Source of the DNA: Leptospira sanjuanensis
GTDB lineage: Bacteria > Spirochaetota > Leptospiria > Leptospirales > Leptospiraceae
Direction: 5' to 3'
DNA: 40,500 bases
Assembly: GCF_022267325.1 (NCBI RefSeq)
Contig: NZ_JAIZBG010000001.1
Span: 2,792,001 to 2,832,500 of the forward strand
Every line of letters begins with the position of its first letter. Positions within the stretch are counted from its first letter, which is position 1. The notes beneath the pieces are model-generated. The model saw only the letters and a program-made list of their open reading frames with translations, made no database searches and had not been told where the DNA came from. Both the position numbers and the translations under genes were made by a program. This document shows, piece by piece, positions 10,285 to 20,171 of the stretch.

Positions 10285-10938
10285 TTACGACAAATTCTTC
10301 TGTAATCCCGCCAGCATGGAAACGATTCCGACTTCCAAAGTGTGAAAAAAATCGATTCGAAAAACGGTAAAATCGGGAGAAGAATTCAAAACTTTCGTAA
10401 CGATCGGAGCCGGTTCCGCGTGGTGCCAAAGACCGGTGATCAGCGCGTGTAGGTAGGTCAGAAATAAAATCGCGTCCTCGTTCTTTTTGAATTTTAGAAC
10501 CCGACAAAGTTCCGGGGCCGATTCGAGAACACTTTTGCGAACGGAATCTTTTAGACGAAAGGCGCTTTCATACACGATATTCTTTTCCAAAAGCGCCGAC
10601 GCGATCGCCATCAATCGAACGGTTCTCTGATTTTCTTTTAACGAGTTGGTGATCCATTGCGCCAATTCCGACGCGGAAAGACCCGGATTTTTAGAACGAA
10701 GAAACGCCTGAAATGCCGCGAACCAAGCCTCGTAATCCATCCGATGAATTTCGAGAAAAAGTTCTTCCTTGGTTTTGAAATAAAGATACAACGTGCCCTT
10801 GGCCACGCCGGCCTTCTTCGCGATTTGATCCATGGAAATCTTTTCGAAGGAAGATTTGTTAAACAAGGAAATCGCGGCCTTGACCAAAAGATCCTTTTTG
10901 ACCTTCTTATCGTCGTCTTTTACTGCGCGGCTTTTCAT
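10285..10938 (-). CDS. TetR-family transcriptional regulator
   Basis: N-terminal DNA-binding domain with the TetR pattern LVKAAISLFNKSSFEKISMD, then QIAKKAGVAKGTLYLYFKTKEELF, followed by a helical ligand-binding domain (~217 residues total). The frame stays open to 11061 (ATG at 11055), but the extra ~40 residues are unlike TetR N-termini and include a degenerate motif copy (10996-11012), so the ATG at 10938 is preferred. Neither start has a clear ribosome site. The gene is divergent from the SDR/metallo-beta-lactamase operon, and three operator-like palindromes lie between them, so it very probably represses that operon and perhaps itself. The inducer is unknown. Confidence 0.9.
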   Translation of the reverse strand: MKSRAVKDDDKKVKKDLLVKAAISLFNKSSFEKISMDQIAKKAGVAKGTLYLYFKTKEELFLEIHRMDYEAWFAAFQAFLRSKNPGLSASELAQWITNSLKENQRTVRLMAIASALLEKNIVYESAFRLKDSVRKSVLESAPELCRVLKFKKNEDAILFLTYLHALITGLWHHAEPAPIVTKVLNSSPDFTVFRIDFFHTLEVGIVSMLAGLQKNLS

Positions 10939-10995
10939 CGGATCGGGTTTTTGTTTCAAGGAAGAATTCGTGATCGATTCCCCTCTTTTCCAACA

Positions 10996-11012
10996 ATCGG
11001 AGTTCCGTTTAC
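10996..11012 (-). repeat. Degenerate dispersed motif copy
   Basis: The leftward strand reads GTAAACGGAACTCCGAT, keeping the CGGAACTCCG core but not the outer bases. It lies in the probable 5' leader of tetR. Confidence 0.4.
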
Positions 11013-11054
11013 AAACACAATCCACTTTTCCCGAAAATCCCGTTCCGTTTTCCA

Positions 11055-11081
11055 TTGACAATGACTTAAGGTCACTATAAA
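11055..11081 (+). promoter_or_regulatory. Likely promoter of the SDR operon
   Basis: A perfect -35 TTGACA at 11055-11060 and a -10-like TATAAA at 11076-11081 are separated by 15 bp, slightly short of the usual 17. The first operator palindrome lies between the two hexamers and the second covers the expected transcription start, which fits repression. Confidence 0.5.
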
Positions 11082-11116
11082 TTGACCAAAAGTCATTTTT
11101 AAATGACCCACAGTCA
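11062..11116. promoter_or_regulatory. Three tandem TGAC-N5-GTCA operator palindromes
   Basis: TGACTTAAGGTCA at 11062-11074, TGACCAAAAGTCA at 11083-11095 and TGACCCACAGTCA at 11104-11116. The arms are identical, the five central bases differ, and start-to-start spacing is exactly 21 bp, two helical turns, so bound dimers would sit on the same face. They fill the space between tetR and the SDR gene. That they bind this TetR protein is inferred from position and symmetry. Confidence 0.8.
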
Positions 11117-11136
11117 TCAAAAGGAGAAAAATAAGA

Positions 11137-11967
11137 ATGAAACGCAAAACTGTTTTAATCACGGGAACTTCTTCCGGAATCGGAAAAGCGGCGGCAAAAC
11201 ATTTCCAAGCAAAAGGTTGGAACGTGATCGCGACGATGAGAAATCCGGAAAAAGAAACGGAACTGAGAAATCTTCCCAATCTTCTTTGCACAAAACTCGA
11301 CGTCACCGACGGACAGAGCATCGACAAAGCGATCGCGGAAGGCATCAAAGCGTTCGGAGAAATCGACGTTCTAGTCAACGCGGGTTACGGGCTCGTCGGT
11401 CCGTTCGAAGGCGCAAGCAAAGAGCAGATCCAAAGACAATTCGATACGAACGTGTTCGGCGCGATGGATGTGATTCGGAAAATTCTTCCCCACTTCCGCA
11501 AAAAAAGAAAAGGACTCATCATCAACGTCGCGTCGATGGGCGGAAGAATCACCTTCCCTCTTTATAGCCTTTATCATTCCACGAAATGGGCGCTCGAAGG
11601 TTTTACGGAATCACTTCAATACGAACTTCATCCGTTCGGAATCCGAGTTAAACTCATCGAACCGGGCGCGATCGCGACCGACTTTATCGGACGTTCCTCC
11701 GATTCCACTTCCGAACAAGCCCCGGGAGAATATAAACGATTCTCCGAAGCGGTTTTCAAGAATATGGAAGACGCGATGATGACAAGCCGAAGCGAAGCGG
11801 TCGCAAAAACGATCTTTAAAGCCGCAAAAAGCTCTTCCAAACGTCTGCGTTACGTGGTCGGAATGGACGCGAAAACTCTTTTGGGATTGCGTAAATTTCT
11901 TTCCGACCGAGTCTTATTCGGGATGATGAAGTTCGCTTTACTTAGATCCGCAAAAGTCGCGGCTTAA
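11137..11967 (+). CDS. Short-chain dehydrogenase/reductase (SDR)
   Basis: 276 residues of the classical SDR type, an NAD(P)-dependent oxidoreductase. The cofactor motif TGTSSGIG is at residues 9-16, followed by the VNAG structural motif (LVNAGYG), a catalytic Ser region (INVASMGG) and the active-site pair Y146-x3-K150 in YHSTK. AAGGAG at 11121-11126 supports the ATG. It is the first gene of an operon with the metallo-beta-lactamase lipoprotein (21-bp gap), under the divergent TetR regulator. The substrate cannot be told; a lipid or other hydrophobic compound would suit the partner gene. Confidence 0.92.
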   Translation: MKRKTVLITGTSSGIGKAAAKHFQAKGWNVIATMRNPEKETELRNLPNLLCTKLDVTDGQSIDKAIAEGIKAFGEIDVLVNAGYGLVGPFEGASKEQIQRQFDTNVFGAMDVIRKILPHFRKKRKGLIINVASMGGRITFPLYSLYHSTKWALEGFTESLQYELHPFGIRVKLIEPGAIATDFIGRSSDSTSEQAPGEYKRFSEAVFKNMEDAMMTSRSEAVAKTIFKAAKSSSKRLRYVVGMDAKTLLGLRKFLSDRVLFGMMKFALLRSAKVAA

Positions 11968-11988
11968 GTTCGTCTTCAAGGAGAAGGT

Positions 11989-13116
11989 ATGTACGGAAAT
12001 CGGATTCAAAAAGTTTCATTCTTATCTTTGATCTTTCTGATCGCGATCGTCGTTTCGGTTCTTATGCAGACGGCTTGTCTGAGTTCCTTCGGCGGAACTC
12101 CCGAAGGCAAACGTCTGGAAAGAATGAAAACGTCGAAGATGTATCGGGACGGATTATTCGAAAACGATCCGTATGTGCCAATGCTCGTCGCCGGTTCTTA
12201 CACCGAAATGCTCTGGAGACAATTGTTCGGAAGCGAACAAAGAATTCCTCCTGCGCCGATTCCCGTCGTTTATCCCGATCCGAAACAGTTTCCGGAGAAT
12301 GCTTCGCCCGGTTTGAGAGCCATTTGGCTCGGACATGCGTCCGTTTTGGTTGAAATCGACGGAGTGAGAATTCTCACCGATCCCGTGTTTGCGGATAAGG
12401 TTTCCCCGTTCACAAGCTTCGGTCCGGAACGATTTTTTCCACCTCCGATCGCACTGGAGAATTTACCGAAGATCGACGCGGTCGTGATTTCCCACGATCA
12501 CTACGATCATCTCGATATGAACACCGCCAAACGCCTAACGTCGAAAGGAACGAAGTATTTTATTCCGCTCGGAGTCGGCGCGCATCTCGAGCGCTGGGGA
12601 ATTCCGGAAAGTCAAATCGTAGAACTGGATTGGTGGGAAAAAGGCAATGTCGGAAAAGTAGAGATCGTCTGTACGCCTGCGGTTCATTATTCGGGCAGAG
12701 GACTTTTCAACCGTAAGTCTACTCTTTGGTCTTCTTGGAGCGTGATCGGTCCCGAAAATAAATTCTTTCATAGCGGAGACACGGGTTATTCTCCTCATTT
12801 TGCGGAAATCGGAAAACGTCTCGGGCCGTTCGATCTGACTTCGATCAAGGTCGGAGCCTACGATTACACTTGGGAAGGAATTCACATGAATCCGGAAAAA
12901 GCCGTCCAAGCGCATCTGGATCTTAAATCGAAACGAATGCTTCCGGTTCATTGGGGAACGTTCAATCTTGCGATTCATTCCTGGGAAGAACCGATCCGCA
13001 GAACCGTCGACGCGGCAAAACCGCATTCCGTCGATCTGGTCACACCGAAACCCGGGGAAACCGTGGACGGAAGAACGGCCTTTTCTTCCGAAACCTGGTG
13101 GGATAAGGTTCGTTAA
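11989..13116 (+). CDS. Metallo-beta-lactamase-fold lipoprotein, NAPE-PLD/UlaG-like
   Basis: 375 residues. The N-terminus is a membrane signal ending in LMQTAC (lipobox-like), so the enzyme is probably lipid-anchored. The zinc motif is complete: H169, H171, D173, H174 in SHDHYDHLD, with further ligands in PAVHYSGRG, FHSGDTGYS and PVHWGTF. The arrangement resembles the N-acyl-phosphatidylethanolamine phospholipase D branch of the fold, suggesting a phospholipid-type phosphodiester substrate; UlaG-like lactonases are the alternative. AAGGAG lies five bases before the ATG. It is co-transcribed with the SDR gene and presumably controlled by TetR. Confidence 0.88.
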   Translation: MYGNRIQKVSFLSLIFLIAIVVSVLMQTACLSSFGGTPEGKRLERMKTSKMYRDGLFENDPYVPMLVAGSYTEMLWRQLFGSEQRIPPAPIPVVYPDPKQFPENASPGLRAIWLGHASVLVEIDGVRILTDPVFADKVSPFTSFGPERFFPPPIALENLPKIDAVVISHDHYDHLDMNTAKRLTSKGTKYFIPLGVGAHLERWGIPESQIVELDWWEKGNVGKVEIVCTPAVHYSGRGLFNRKSTLWSSWSVIGPENKFFHSGDTGYSPHFAEIGKRLGPFDLTSIKVGAYDYTWEGIHMNPEKAVQAHLDLKSKRMLPVHWGTFNLAIHSWEEPIRRTVDAAKPHSVDLVTPKPGETVDGRTAFSSETWWDKVR

Positions 13117-13233
13117 AGGAGAAATCGGCGAAAAACGGGATCATTGCAAATAATTATGATATTCTAATATTTCTTGATCTCGCTGCGAATTCCTATCCTT
13201 ACGGCGTCCAAATCCGGTCTCGTTTTTTATCTT

Positions 13234-13905
13234 TCAGCGAATTTCGTTTTCCTCTTGAACCCATTCGGATGCGGTTTTGACCTTTGCAAAAATGTAACCG
13301 AGCGCGGATAAAAAAGAAGCGTGTACATCCGCGGCGGGAATTTTCCTTTTTTCAAAAGAGAGTTCGCGGGTTGCACAAGCGTCTCCGATCACGACAATCT
13401 CCCTAAATCCAAGATCGAAAGCCGCGCGCACCGTGGAATCGACAACCATGTGGGTCATCATTCCGTAGATCACAAGACGTTCGATTTTTCTCGATTTTAA
13501 TTCTTTCTCTAAATTCGTATTCAAAAACGCGTTCACCGTATGTTTTACGAGCGTAACTTCTCCGTCGACGGGCGCGTTCGATTCCTCGAAGTTCACGCCG
13601 TCCGTTCCCGGAAAGAAAAACGTCGCACCCTTCCGAGTCGATACATGCTGCACGTGAAAAACGGGCCAATTCTTTTTCCGAAAAAAATCCAAAACGATTC
13701 TCCCTTGCAAAGCCGCCGCCTTCGCTCCCGACAGCTCGAATTTTCCTCCGGGAAAAAAATCGTTTTGTACATCCAAGATCAAAAGGGCCGTACGATCCCG
13801 ATTCGTTTCGGAAGAATCCGATTTTTCTTTTCCTGCGATGCTCGCACAGGAAAAGATCCAGAAAAAAAGAATCGGAATCATTCCCGCTTTTTTGATGAAA
13901 TCCAT
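13234..13905 (-). CDS. Isochorismatase-fold lipoprotein lacking the nucleophile Cys
   Basis: 223 residues with a lipoprotein signal (MDFIKKAGMIPILFFWIFSC, Cys20). The isochorismatase-like fold is clear: LLILDVQNDFFPGG with Asp45, LVKHTVNAF with Lys121, and GMMTHMVVDSTVRAAFDLGF. In cysteine hydrolases of this family the last motif normally reads THMCVD; here the Cys position is Val154, so the usual Asp-Lys-Cys triad is broken. Cys177 (GDACATREL) lies in a later strand and is not the normal nucleophile. Some family members, such as true isochorismatases, also lack the Cys. GAGAGG lies before the ATG. The gene is divergent from a LysR regulator that may control it. Confidence 0.85.
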   Translation of the reverse strand: MDFIKKAGMIPILFFWIFSCASIAGKEKSDSSETNRDRTALLILDVQNDFFPGGKFELSGAKAAALQGRIVLDFFRKKNWPVFHVQHVSTRKGATFFFPGTDGVNFEESNAPVDGEVTLVKHTVNAFLNTNLEKELKSRKIERLVIYGMMTHMVVDSTVRAAFDLGFREIVVIGDACATRELSFEKRKIPAADVHASFLSALGYIFAKVKTASEWVQEENEIR

Positions 13906-13915
13906 AACACCTCTC

Positions 13916-13934
13916 TTTCGAAACGTTTTCGAAA
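13916..13934. promoter_or_regulatory. Symmetric sequence TTTCGAAACGTTTTCGAAA upstream of the isochorismatase-fold gene
   Basis: Two TTTCGAAA palindromes separated by CGT, directly upstream of the gene start. A further GAAT-N12-ATTC dyad lies at 13952-13971. Both are candidate sites for the divergent LysR protein, but neither is decisive. Confidence 0.3.
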
Positions 13935-14026
13935 ATTCGACGTTCCGTATAGAATGTATTATAAAGGATTCATGGTATTCTTAAAAATGATTTGTTTTAA
14001 TATTTAAAATCACAAATACTGATGGA

Positions 14027-14899
14027 ATGGAAATTTCGACTTTGAGAATCTTTCAGGAAATCGTTCGGCAGGGAAGCTTTACCCGAGCCGCCGAAAAACT
14101 TCACTGCGTTCAGTCGAACGTGACGATGCGGATTCAGATTTTGGAACGGGAACTCGGAGACAAACTTTTTCAGAGAACCAAAACGGGCGTCACGCTTACT
14201 CCTAAGGGAAAGATACTTTCTGAATATGCAGAAAAAATAATATTTCTTTCCGACGAGGCACAAAAGGCGCTCTCCGGTTCCGGAGTACCCGAGGGTATGC
14301 TTCGGATCGGTTCCGGAGAAACCACCTCGTCCGTGCGTCTTCCTTCTTACATTACGAAATTTCATGCGAAATTTCCCAAGGTTCAACTTTCGATCGTTCC
14401 GGGGAATACGGGAGATCTGCTTCAAAGTATTCTCCGCAGAGAATTGGACGGTGCGTTTTTGTATGACGACTTTTCCCATCCCGAAACCGCCGCGTATCCA
14501 GTCTTTACGGAAACCCTCAAGGTCGTAGCTCCTAAAGGATTCAAAATGAAAAAGCCATTCGACTCGTTTCCGGAAAATCGATCGATCCTCGTTTTTAAAC
14601 CGGGCTGCATTTTTCGAAATCGTCTGGAACGATGGCTCTTTGCCCAAAAGGCCGGACCGGTTCAGGCGGTGGAATTGAATTCCATGGATGCAATTCTGTC
14701 CTGTGTCATGGCGGGAATGGGAATTTCCCTTTTGCCGGAATCGATCTTAAAATCGAGGAAATCGGAACGTTTCGTTCAGAGCGTCTCGATCCCGAAGGAA
14801 TTCTCGCAAGTGAAAACCTACTTTGTGCTCCGTAAGGACGTTACACCGACCAACGCTCTGAAAGAATTTCGGGATGGGCTGCTTTCTTCGACGGCCTGA
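14027..14899 (+). CDS. LysR-family transcriptional regulator
   Basis: 290 residues, the standard length. The N-terminal winged helix-turn-helix is typical (FQEIVRQGSFTRAAEKLHCV, QSNVTMRIQILERELGDKLFQR), followed by a periplasmic-binding-protein-like effector domain. The end of the protein keeps the usual MAGMGISLLPESIL motif. It is divergently transcribed from the isochorismatase-fold lipoprotein with a 121-bp shared promoter region, the usual arrangement for a LysR regulator and its target. A dispersed motif copy lies 43 bp beyond its stop. Confidence 0.93.
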   Translation: MEISTLRIFQEIVRQGSFTRAAEKLHCVQSNVTMRIQILERELGDKLFQRTKTGVTLTPKGKILSEYAEKIIFLSDEAQKALSGSGVPEGMLRIGSGETTSSVRLPSYITKFHAKFPKVQLSIVPGNTGDLLQSILRRELDGAFLYDDFSHPETAAYPVFTETLKVVAPKGFKMKKPFDSFPENRSILVFKPGCIFRNRLERWLFAQKAGPVQAVELNSMDAILSCVMAGMGISLLPESILKSRKSERFVQSVSIPKEFSQVKTYFVLRKDVTPTNALKEFRDGLLSSTA

Positions 14900-14941
14900 C
14901 CTCCCTATACTCCGCCGTACTGGAGATTTTCCCGGAATAAC

Positions 14942-14959
14942 GGCCGGAGTTCCGTCCAC
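14942..14959 (-). repeat. Dispersed motif copy, full match
   Basis: Reads GGCCGGAGTTCCGTCCAC on the + strand, 43 bp after the LysR stop codon and in the same sense relative to that gene as the copies after tetR and the solute-binding protein gene. Confidence 0.8.
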
Positions 14960-15075
14960 TTCTCCCTGTTCCAGGGTTATCCGAACCCGGAAGAAATACC
15001 TTGACTCATAGTGCGCCGCCAAAAAACTGGTCATAGATTGTGCGTTGCACAAATTTGAATCTACGGAGGCATCCA

Positions 15076-15729
15076 GTGAATTTTCGCAAGATGACCCGAT
15101 TTCGTTTCCGGTATTTACTTTGGTTGCTTTTACCTTTGAGCTTCCAACTGCTTCTCGCACCTCTTGCAGGTGCTCTCCATCAGAAAAAGATCGTCGTGGA
15201 CGAAGAATCCATAGAATTAGAGGCCATTCAGGCTTATATTGCGGAGGTCCGACCTTCTCTCTCCGCTGAATCGCTCCAAAAACTCTCCCAAGTCATTCTT
15301 CAGGAATCCAGAAGGTTGGATTTAGAGTCCTGCACTTTTCGTTGTTCCGACACGGACAAGGTCAGCCTGCTCATCGGGTTGATCCACCTGGAATCCGAAT
15401 TCAAGGCTACGGCCCGTTCTCCGAAAGACGCACGCGGCTTCATGCAGATCATGCCCGCGACTGCGAGCTGGCTTTCCAGAAAAGAAGGCTGGCGAATCGA
15501 CCTAAACGATCTCCACAAACCCGAAGTCAACATTCATCTCGGAGTTTCCTATCTGAACTACCTTTTGGAATTGAGAAAAGGTGACACACCGAAAGCGCTT
15601 CTTTCTTATAACGCAGGCCCAGGCGCCGTGGATCGTTGGGGAGGAGTTCCCAAATACAACGAGATCATTCTTTCTAACCAGACGCGTTATCTCGAATTGA
15701 GAGAACAAATCTCGAACTCAGCTCCCTAA
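15076..15729 (+). CDS. Lytic transglycosylase, SLT domain
   Basis: Cleaves the glycan strands of peptidoglycan, acting in the cell envelope. After an N-terminal signal or anchor (FRYLLWLLLPLSFQLLLAPL) comes a Slt-type goose-lysozyme domain: catalytic Glu in GLIHLESEFKATARSPKDAR, then GFMQIMPATASWL, then LSYNAGPGAVDRWGG. The start is the GTG at 15076, decided by GGAGG at 15065-15069 six bases upstream; a further in-frame GTG at 15040 has no such site. A hairpin follows the gene at 15745-15766. Confidence 0.9.
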   Translation: MNFRKMTRFRFRYLLWLLLPLSFQLLLAPLAGALHQKKIVVDEESIELEAIQAYIAEVRPSLSAESLQKLSQVILQESRRLDLESCTFRCSDTDKVSLLIGLIHLESEFKATARSPKDARGFMQIMPATASWLSRKEGWRIDLNDLHKPEVNIHLGVSYLNYLLELRKGDTPKALLSYNAGPGAVDRWGGVPKYNEIILSNQTRYLELREQISNSAP

Positions 15730-15744
15730 GTAATCGAGAACTCT

Positions 15745-15766
15745 TGCAAGCCTCGATTGGCTTGCA
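15745..15766 (+). terminator. Hairpin after the transglycosylase gene
   Basis: Perfect 8-bp stem TGCAAGCC/GGCTTGCA with a TCGATT loop, 15 bp after the stop codon. There is no T-run behind it, so termination is only probable. Confidence 0.45.
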
Positions 15767-15864
15767 GGTGCTTCCGCGAACGGCAACGATCGCTTTGTCG
15801 GAAAAACTGCGCGGCCGCCCCATCACAAAAGGACATTTTTTTCAATATCTAAAAAATCCGAAAA

Positions 15865-15882
15865 GTGGACGGAACTCCGGCC
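15865..15882 (+). repeat. Dispersed motif copy, full match
   Basis: GTGGACGGAACTCCGGCC, ending eight bases from the stop codon of the solute-binding protein gene, so it would lie at the start of that transcript's 3' untranslated region. Confidence 0.85.
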
Positions 15883-15890
15883 GCTTTCCT

Positions 15891-16949
15891 TTACGGAACC
15901 CAATCCGATTTGTTAAAATACTTATCCTCCATTTCGCGCAAAACACCCGAACGATTCAGCTCCGAAAGAAAGAATTCAAAATTGCGAATCAATACGAGAT
16001 CTCCGGAGGGAAACGCCGCACTGATATCCTCTCTTTGCACGGGTTCCAAAAGAGGTCGGAAGTTGGACGCGATCGATTTGTCCTTCAACAACAACCCCTT
16101 GATGTAAAAAGAATCCGCAACAAGGCAATTCGCGGTTCCGTTTTTAACGGCTTCCCAAGCGGAAGGTGTATCCCCGTACGTAAAGATCCGATTGTTCTTA
16201 AACTTCTTGAGAAGATATTCGTGCCGATTCGAAAAGGATCGCACCGCAAACGTAACGCCGCTTACATCCGCGAGATCCAAAATATTTCGAAAACTTTGTG
16301 TCGTGATGATATTTCCTTCCGGAGGAGGAGGAAGAGAAGTTTTTCGAATCAATGCCGCCGGAGTCGAAATCAAATACGCGGCGCTGAACTTCACGCGTTT
16401 GGATCGTTCGATGTTGCTTGAAATTCCGGACAAGGCCATGTCCGCTTCCTTCTTTTTGATCGCATCCGCAAACTCGTTGAATTCAGGATATGGAACGAAG
16501 GTGAATTTCACTCCTAAAAAATCCGCGTATGCCTTTCCGAGTTCGTAATCAAAACCGGGATATCCTTCCTTTGCATTCGGAACATAAAAGGGTTCGTCCG
16601 CCGGATTTCCGGCAACCTTCAATTCCCCCTTTTCCAAAATTTCCTTGAGTCGCGAAGAATTATAAAACTTGAATGTAGCTTCCTGCGCCTTAACGGGAGA
16701 ATGCTCCGCTCCGCCGATCGACAAAATGGCCGCCGCGAAACTCAAAAAAAGAAGTTTGACGATCCGGTTCGTCCCGACCCTGTCCAACGATTTACGGAAC
16801 TTGGACGGAACTCCGGCCACCTTTCCCCGTATCATTTTCGAAAAAAAAATCTCCGAACCCCCTTGTCCGTTTTCGACGGATTTGTTGATCCTTTTTTTCG
16901 CAAAGGTTCCGACAAAGAATCCGAAAAAAGATCGACTCATGGAACTCAT
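15891..16949 (-). CDS. Extracellular solute-binding protein, family 3
   Basis: Periplasmic binding-protein fold of the SBP_bac_3 type, normally feeding polar amino acids to an ABC transporter. Typical segments are LKVAGNPADEPFYVPN, GFDYELGKAYADFLGVKFTF, AFVRSF-like substrate region and GTANCLVADSFYIKG. No ABC permease or ATPase gene is nearby. The ATG at 16949 follows the upstream gene's TGA by two bases, suggesting translational coupling, but the probable signal peptide (NRIVKLLFLSFAAAILSIGG) begins only ~60 residues in. A motif copy at 16801-16818 is translated as AGVPSK just ahead of it, so a later start (ATG 16835 or TTG 16787) is possible. Confidence 0.82.
   Translation of the reverse strand: MSSMSRSFFGFFVGTFAKKRINKSVENGQGGSEIFFSKMIRGKVAGVPSKFRKSLDRVGTNRIVKLLFLSFAAAILSIGGAEHSPVKAQEATFKFYNSSRLKEILEKGELKVAGNPADEPFYVPNAKEGYPGFDYELGKAYADFLGVKFTFVPYPEFNEFADAIKKKEADMALSGISSNIERSKRVKFSAAYLISTPAALIRKTSLPPPPEGNIITTQSFRNILDLADVSGVTFAVRSFSNRHEYLLKKFKNNRIFTYGDTPSAWEAVKNGTANCLVADSFYIKGLLLKDKSIASNFRPLLEPVQREDISAAFPSGDLVLIRNFEFFLSELNRSGVLREMEDKYFNKSDWVP
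16801..16818 (+). repeat. Dispersed motif copy, one mismatch
   Basis: TTGGACGGAACTCCGGCC, differing from the consensus at the first base. It lies just upstream of the signal-peptide-coding segment of the solute-binding protein gene. Confidence 0.75.
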
Positions 16950-16951
16950 CC

Positions 16952-18934
<1,983 letters not shown>

Positions 18935-19006
18935 AAAAACTCGATTCTATTTTTTTTCGGTCTCTATTACATTTTTTTCGAAGGGTCGGGTCAACATGAA
19001 TTTTGA

Positions 19007-19465
19007 TTGAGAAACGGAACACGTCCAATATGTTTAGAAAAAATAAATCCGAGAAAGCCATTGAACTCATTCGAACACATTCACTTCGCCGAAATCATTC
19101 TGATCGTATCCGGAATTCTCTACACACTGCACGGATTGATTCACCAATTGATCGTCGGAGCGGCGGTCGGTTTCTTTCAGTTTCCGGACGAAAGACAATC
19201 CCGTTTGATCCTAATGATGTGGATTACCACGGGTGCGTTTATGAGCTTCTTAGGATTTCTTCCCCCGGCATTGATTTTATTTTTCGGTCCGCAGCCTCCG
19301 GTTCTCGCGGCTTTGATTACCGAAGCGATCGCTGTGGGATTTTTAACGCTTCACATTTATCTTTCGGGTTATCGCACACACCCGCAACCGGTTAAGATCG
19401 GATTCTTTTTCAGCCTTGCATTTACGATCGTTTTGGCGGGTTATTTGGTGAGTTTACGGGTTTGA
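19007..19465 (+). CDS. Small four-helix membrane protein
   Basis: Up to 152 residues with four hydrophobic helices (for example IILIVSGILYTLHGLIHQLI, then GAFMSFLGFLPPALILFFG, then the last helix ending LAGYLVSL). No ATG fits: the frame opens at TTG 19007 and a second TTG at 19061, preceded by GAGAAAG, gives a start close to the first helix and may be the true one. It is divergent from the acetoacetyl-CoA synthetase gene. Family not recognised. Confidence 0.6.
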   Translation: MRNGTRPICLEKINPRKPLNSFEHIHFAEIILIVSGILYTLHGLIHQLIVGAAVGFFQFPDERQSRLILMMWITTGAFMSFLGFLPPALILFFGPQPPVLAALITEAIAVGFLTLHIYLSGYRTHPQPVKIGFFFSLAFTIVLAGYLVSLRV

Positions 19466-19554
19466 AAGAATTTCAAACGGAGAATCCTCATTCTTTCCGT
19501 TTTCTCATAAAGGTCGCAAATCGAAATTTCAAAACCGCATAAACGAAATTTGGC

Positions 19555-20148
19555 TTAAGAGAGTAAATTCTTTTGATATTTGCCAAAATCTTCCAGAGCC
19601 TCCGTATACAACCGTTCACTCAGATGGTTTTTCAACATTTCAAAAAAGACGTCTAAATTTTTAATCCCGGCGCTAACTTTGACTTTCGAAGAAGTATAAC
19701 CGACAAATATGAAATTTCCGGAAAATCGATTGAATTGTACCGACTTTATATCGTGCCAAAAGATACGTTTCTCTTTTGTAAGAAATCCTTTCTCGGTAAT
19801 TCCCGAGGGATCGACGAATATGGAGTAAAATTTTACCGCGGGAATTGCGTAAATTCCCAACAAACAAAGGAACAACCAAAACGATACCATAAAGGTCGAA
19901 CTTCCATCGGAAAGGGGAATCAAAAAATAAGAGCCGAGAAAAAATAAAAACGGAACGATTGCGATACTATATACAGTAATCGTAATGCTTTTTGGGAATG
20001 CAAAAGCGTTCTTTGCCGCTTCAACGCTGTTTGTCTGATCCGTTACGAATAATTTCCGAATCCAATATTTGTTTAGAAGAGCCGTGAGAATGGCTCCGAA
20101 CAAAAACAACAAAAGTCCGGTCCCGATTTTAACAATGGTTTCGCTCAT
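19555..20148 (-). CDS. Membrane protein with a PH-like C-terminal domain
   Basis: 197 residues with three predicted membrane helices (IVKIGTGLLLFLFGAILTAL, ITITVYSIAIVPFLFFLGSY, MVSFWLFLCLLGIYAIPAV), then a soluble part (FVDPSGITEKGFLTKEKRIF, IKSVQFNRFSGNFIFVGY) that looks like the beta strands of a bacterial PH-type domain. It lies 23 bp after the secreted protein gene on the same strand, so they likely form an operon. Function unknown. Confidence 0.7.
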   Translation of the reverse strand: MSETIVKIGTGLLLFLFGAILTALLNKYWIRKLFVTDQTNSVEAAKNAFAFPKSITITVYSIAIVPFLFFLGSYFLIPLSDGSSTFMVSFWLFLCLLGIYAIPAVKFYSIFVDPSGITEKGFLTKEKRIFWHDIKSVQFNRFSGNFIFVGYTSSKVKVSAGIKNLDVFFEMLKNHLSERLYTEALEDFGKYQKNLLS

Positions 20149-20171
20149 TTCGTCCGCTAAAGATTCGAAAG

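Noticed and set aside
10939..11061. N-terminal extension of TetR to 11055 or 11061
   Set aside because: It is unlike TetR family starts, and it includes a degenerate motif copy, so it more likely is a 5' leader.
13062..13080. GTGGACGGAAGAACGGCC in the metallo-beta-lactamase gene
   Set aside because: The core symmetry is lost (GAAGAACGG in place of GAACTCCGG), so it is treated as coincidence within coding sequence.
15001..15039. TTGACT at 15001 as the promoter of the transglycosylase gene
   Set aside because: No -10-like hexamer lies at a proper spacing; the nearest, TAGATT, is 27 bp away.
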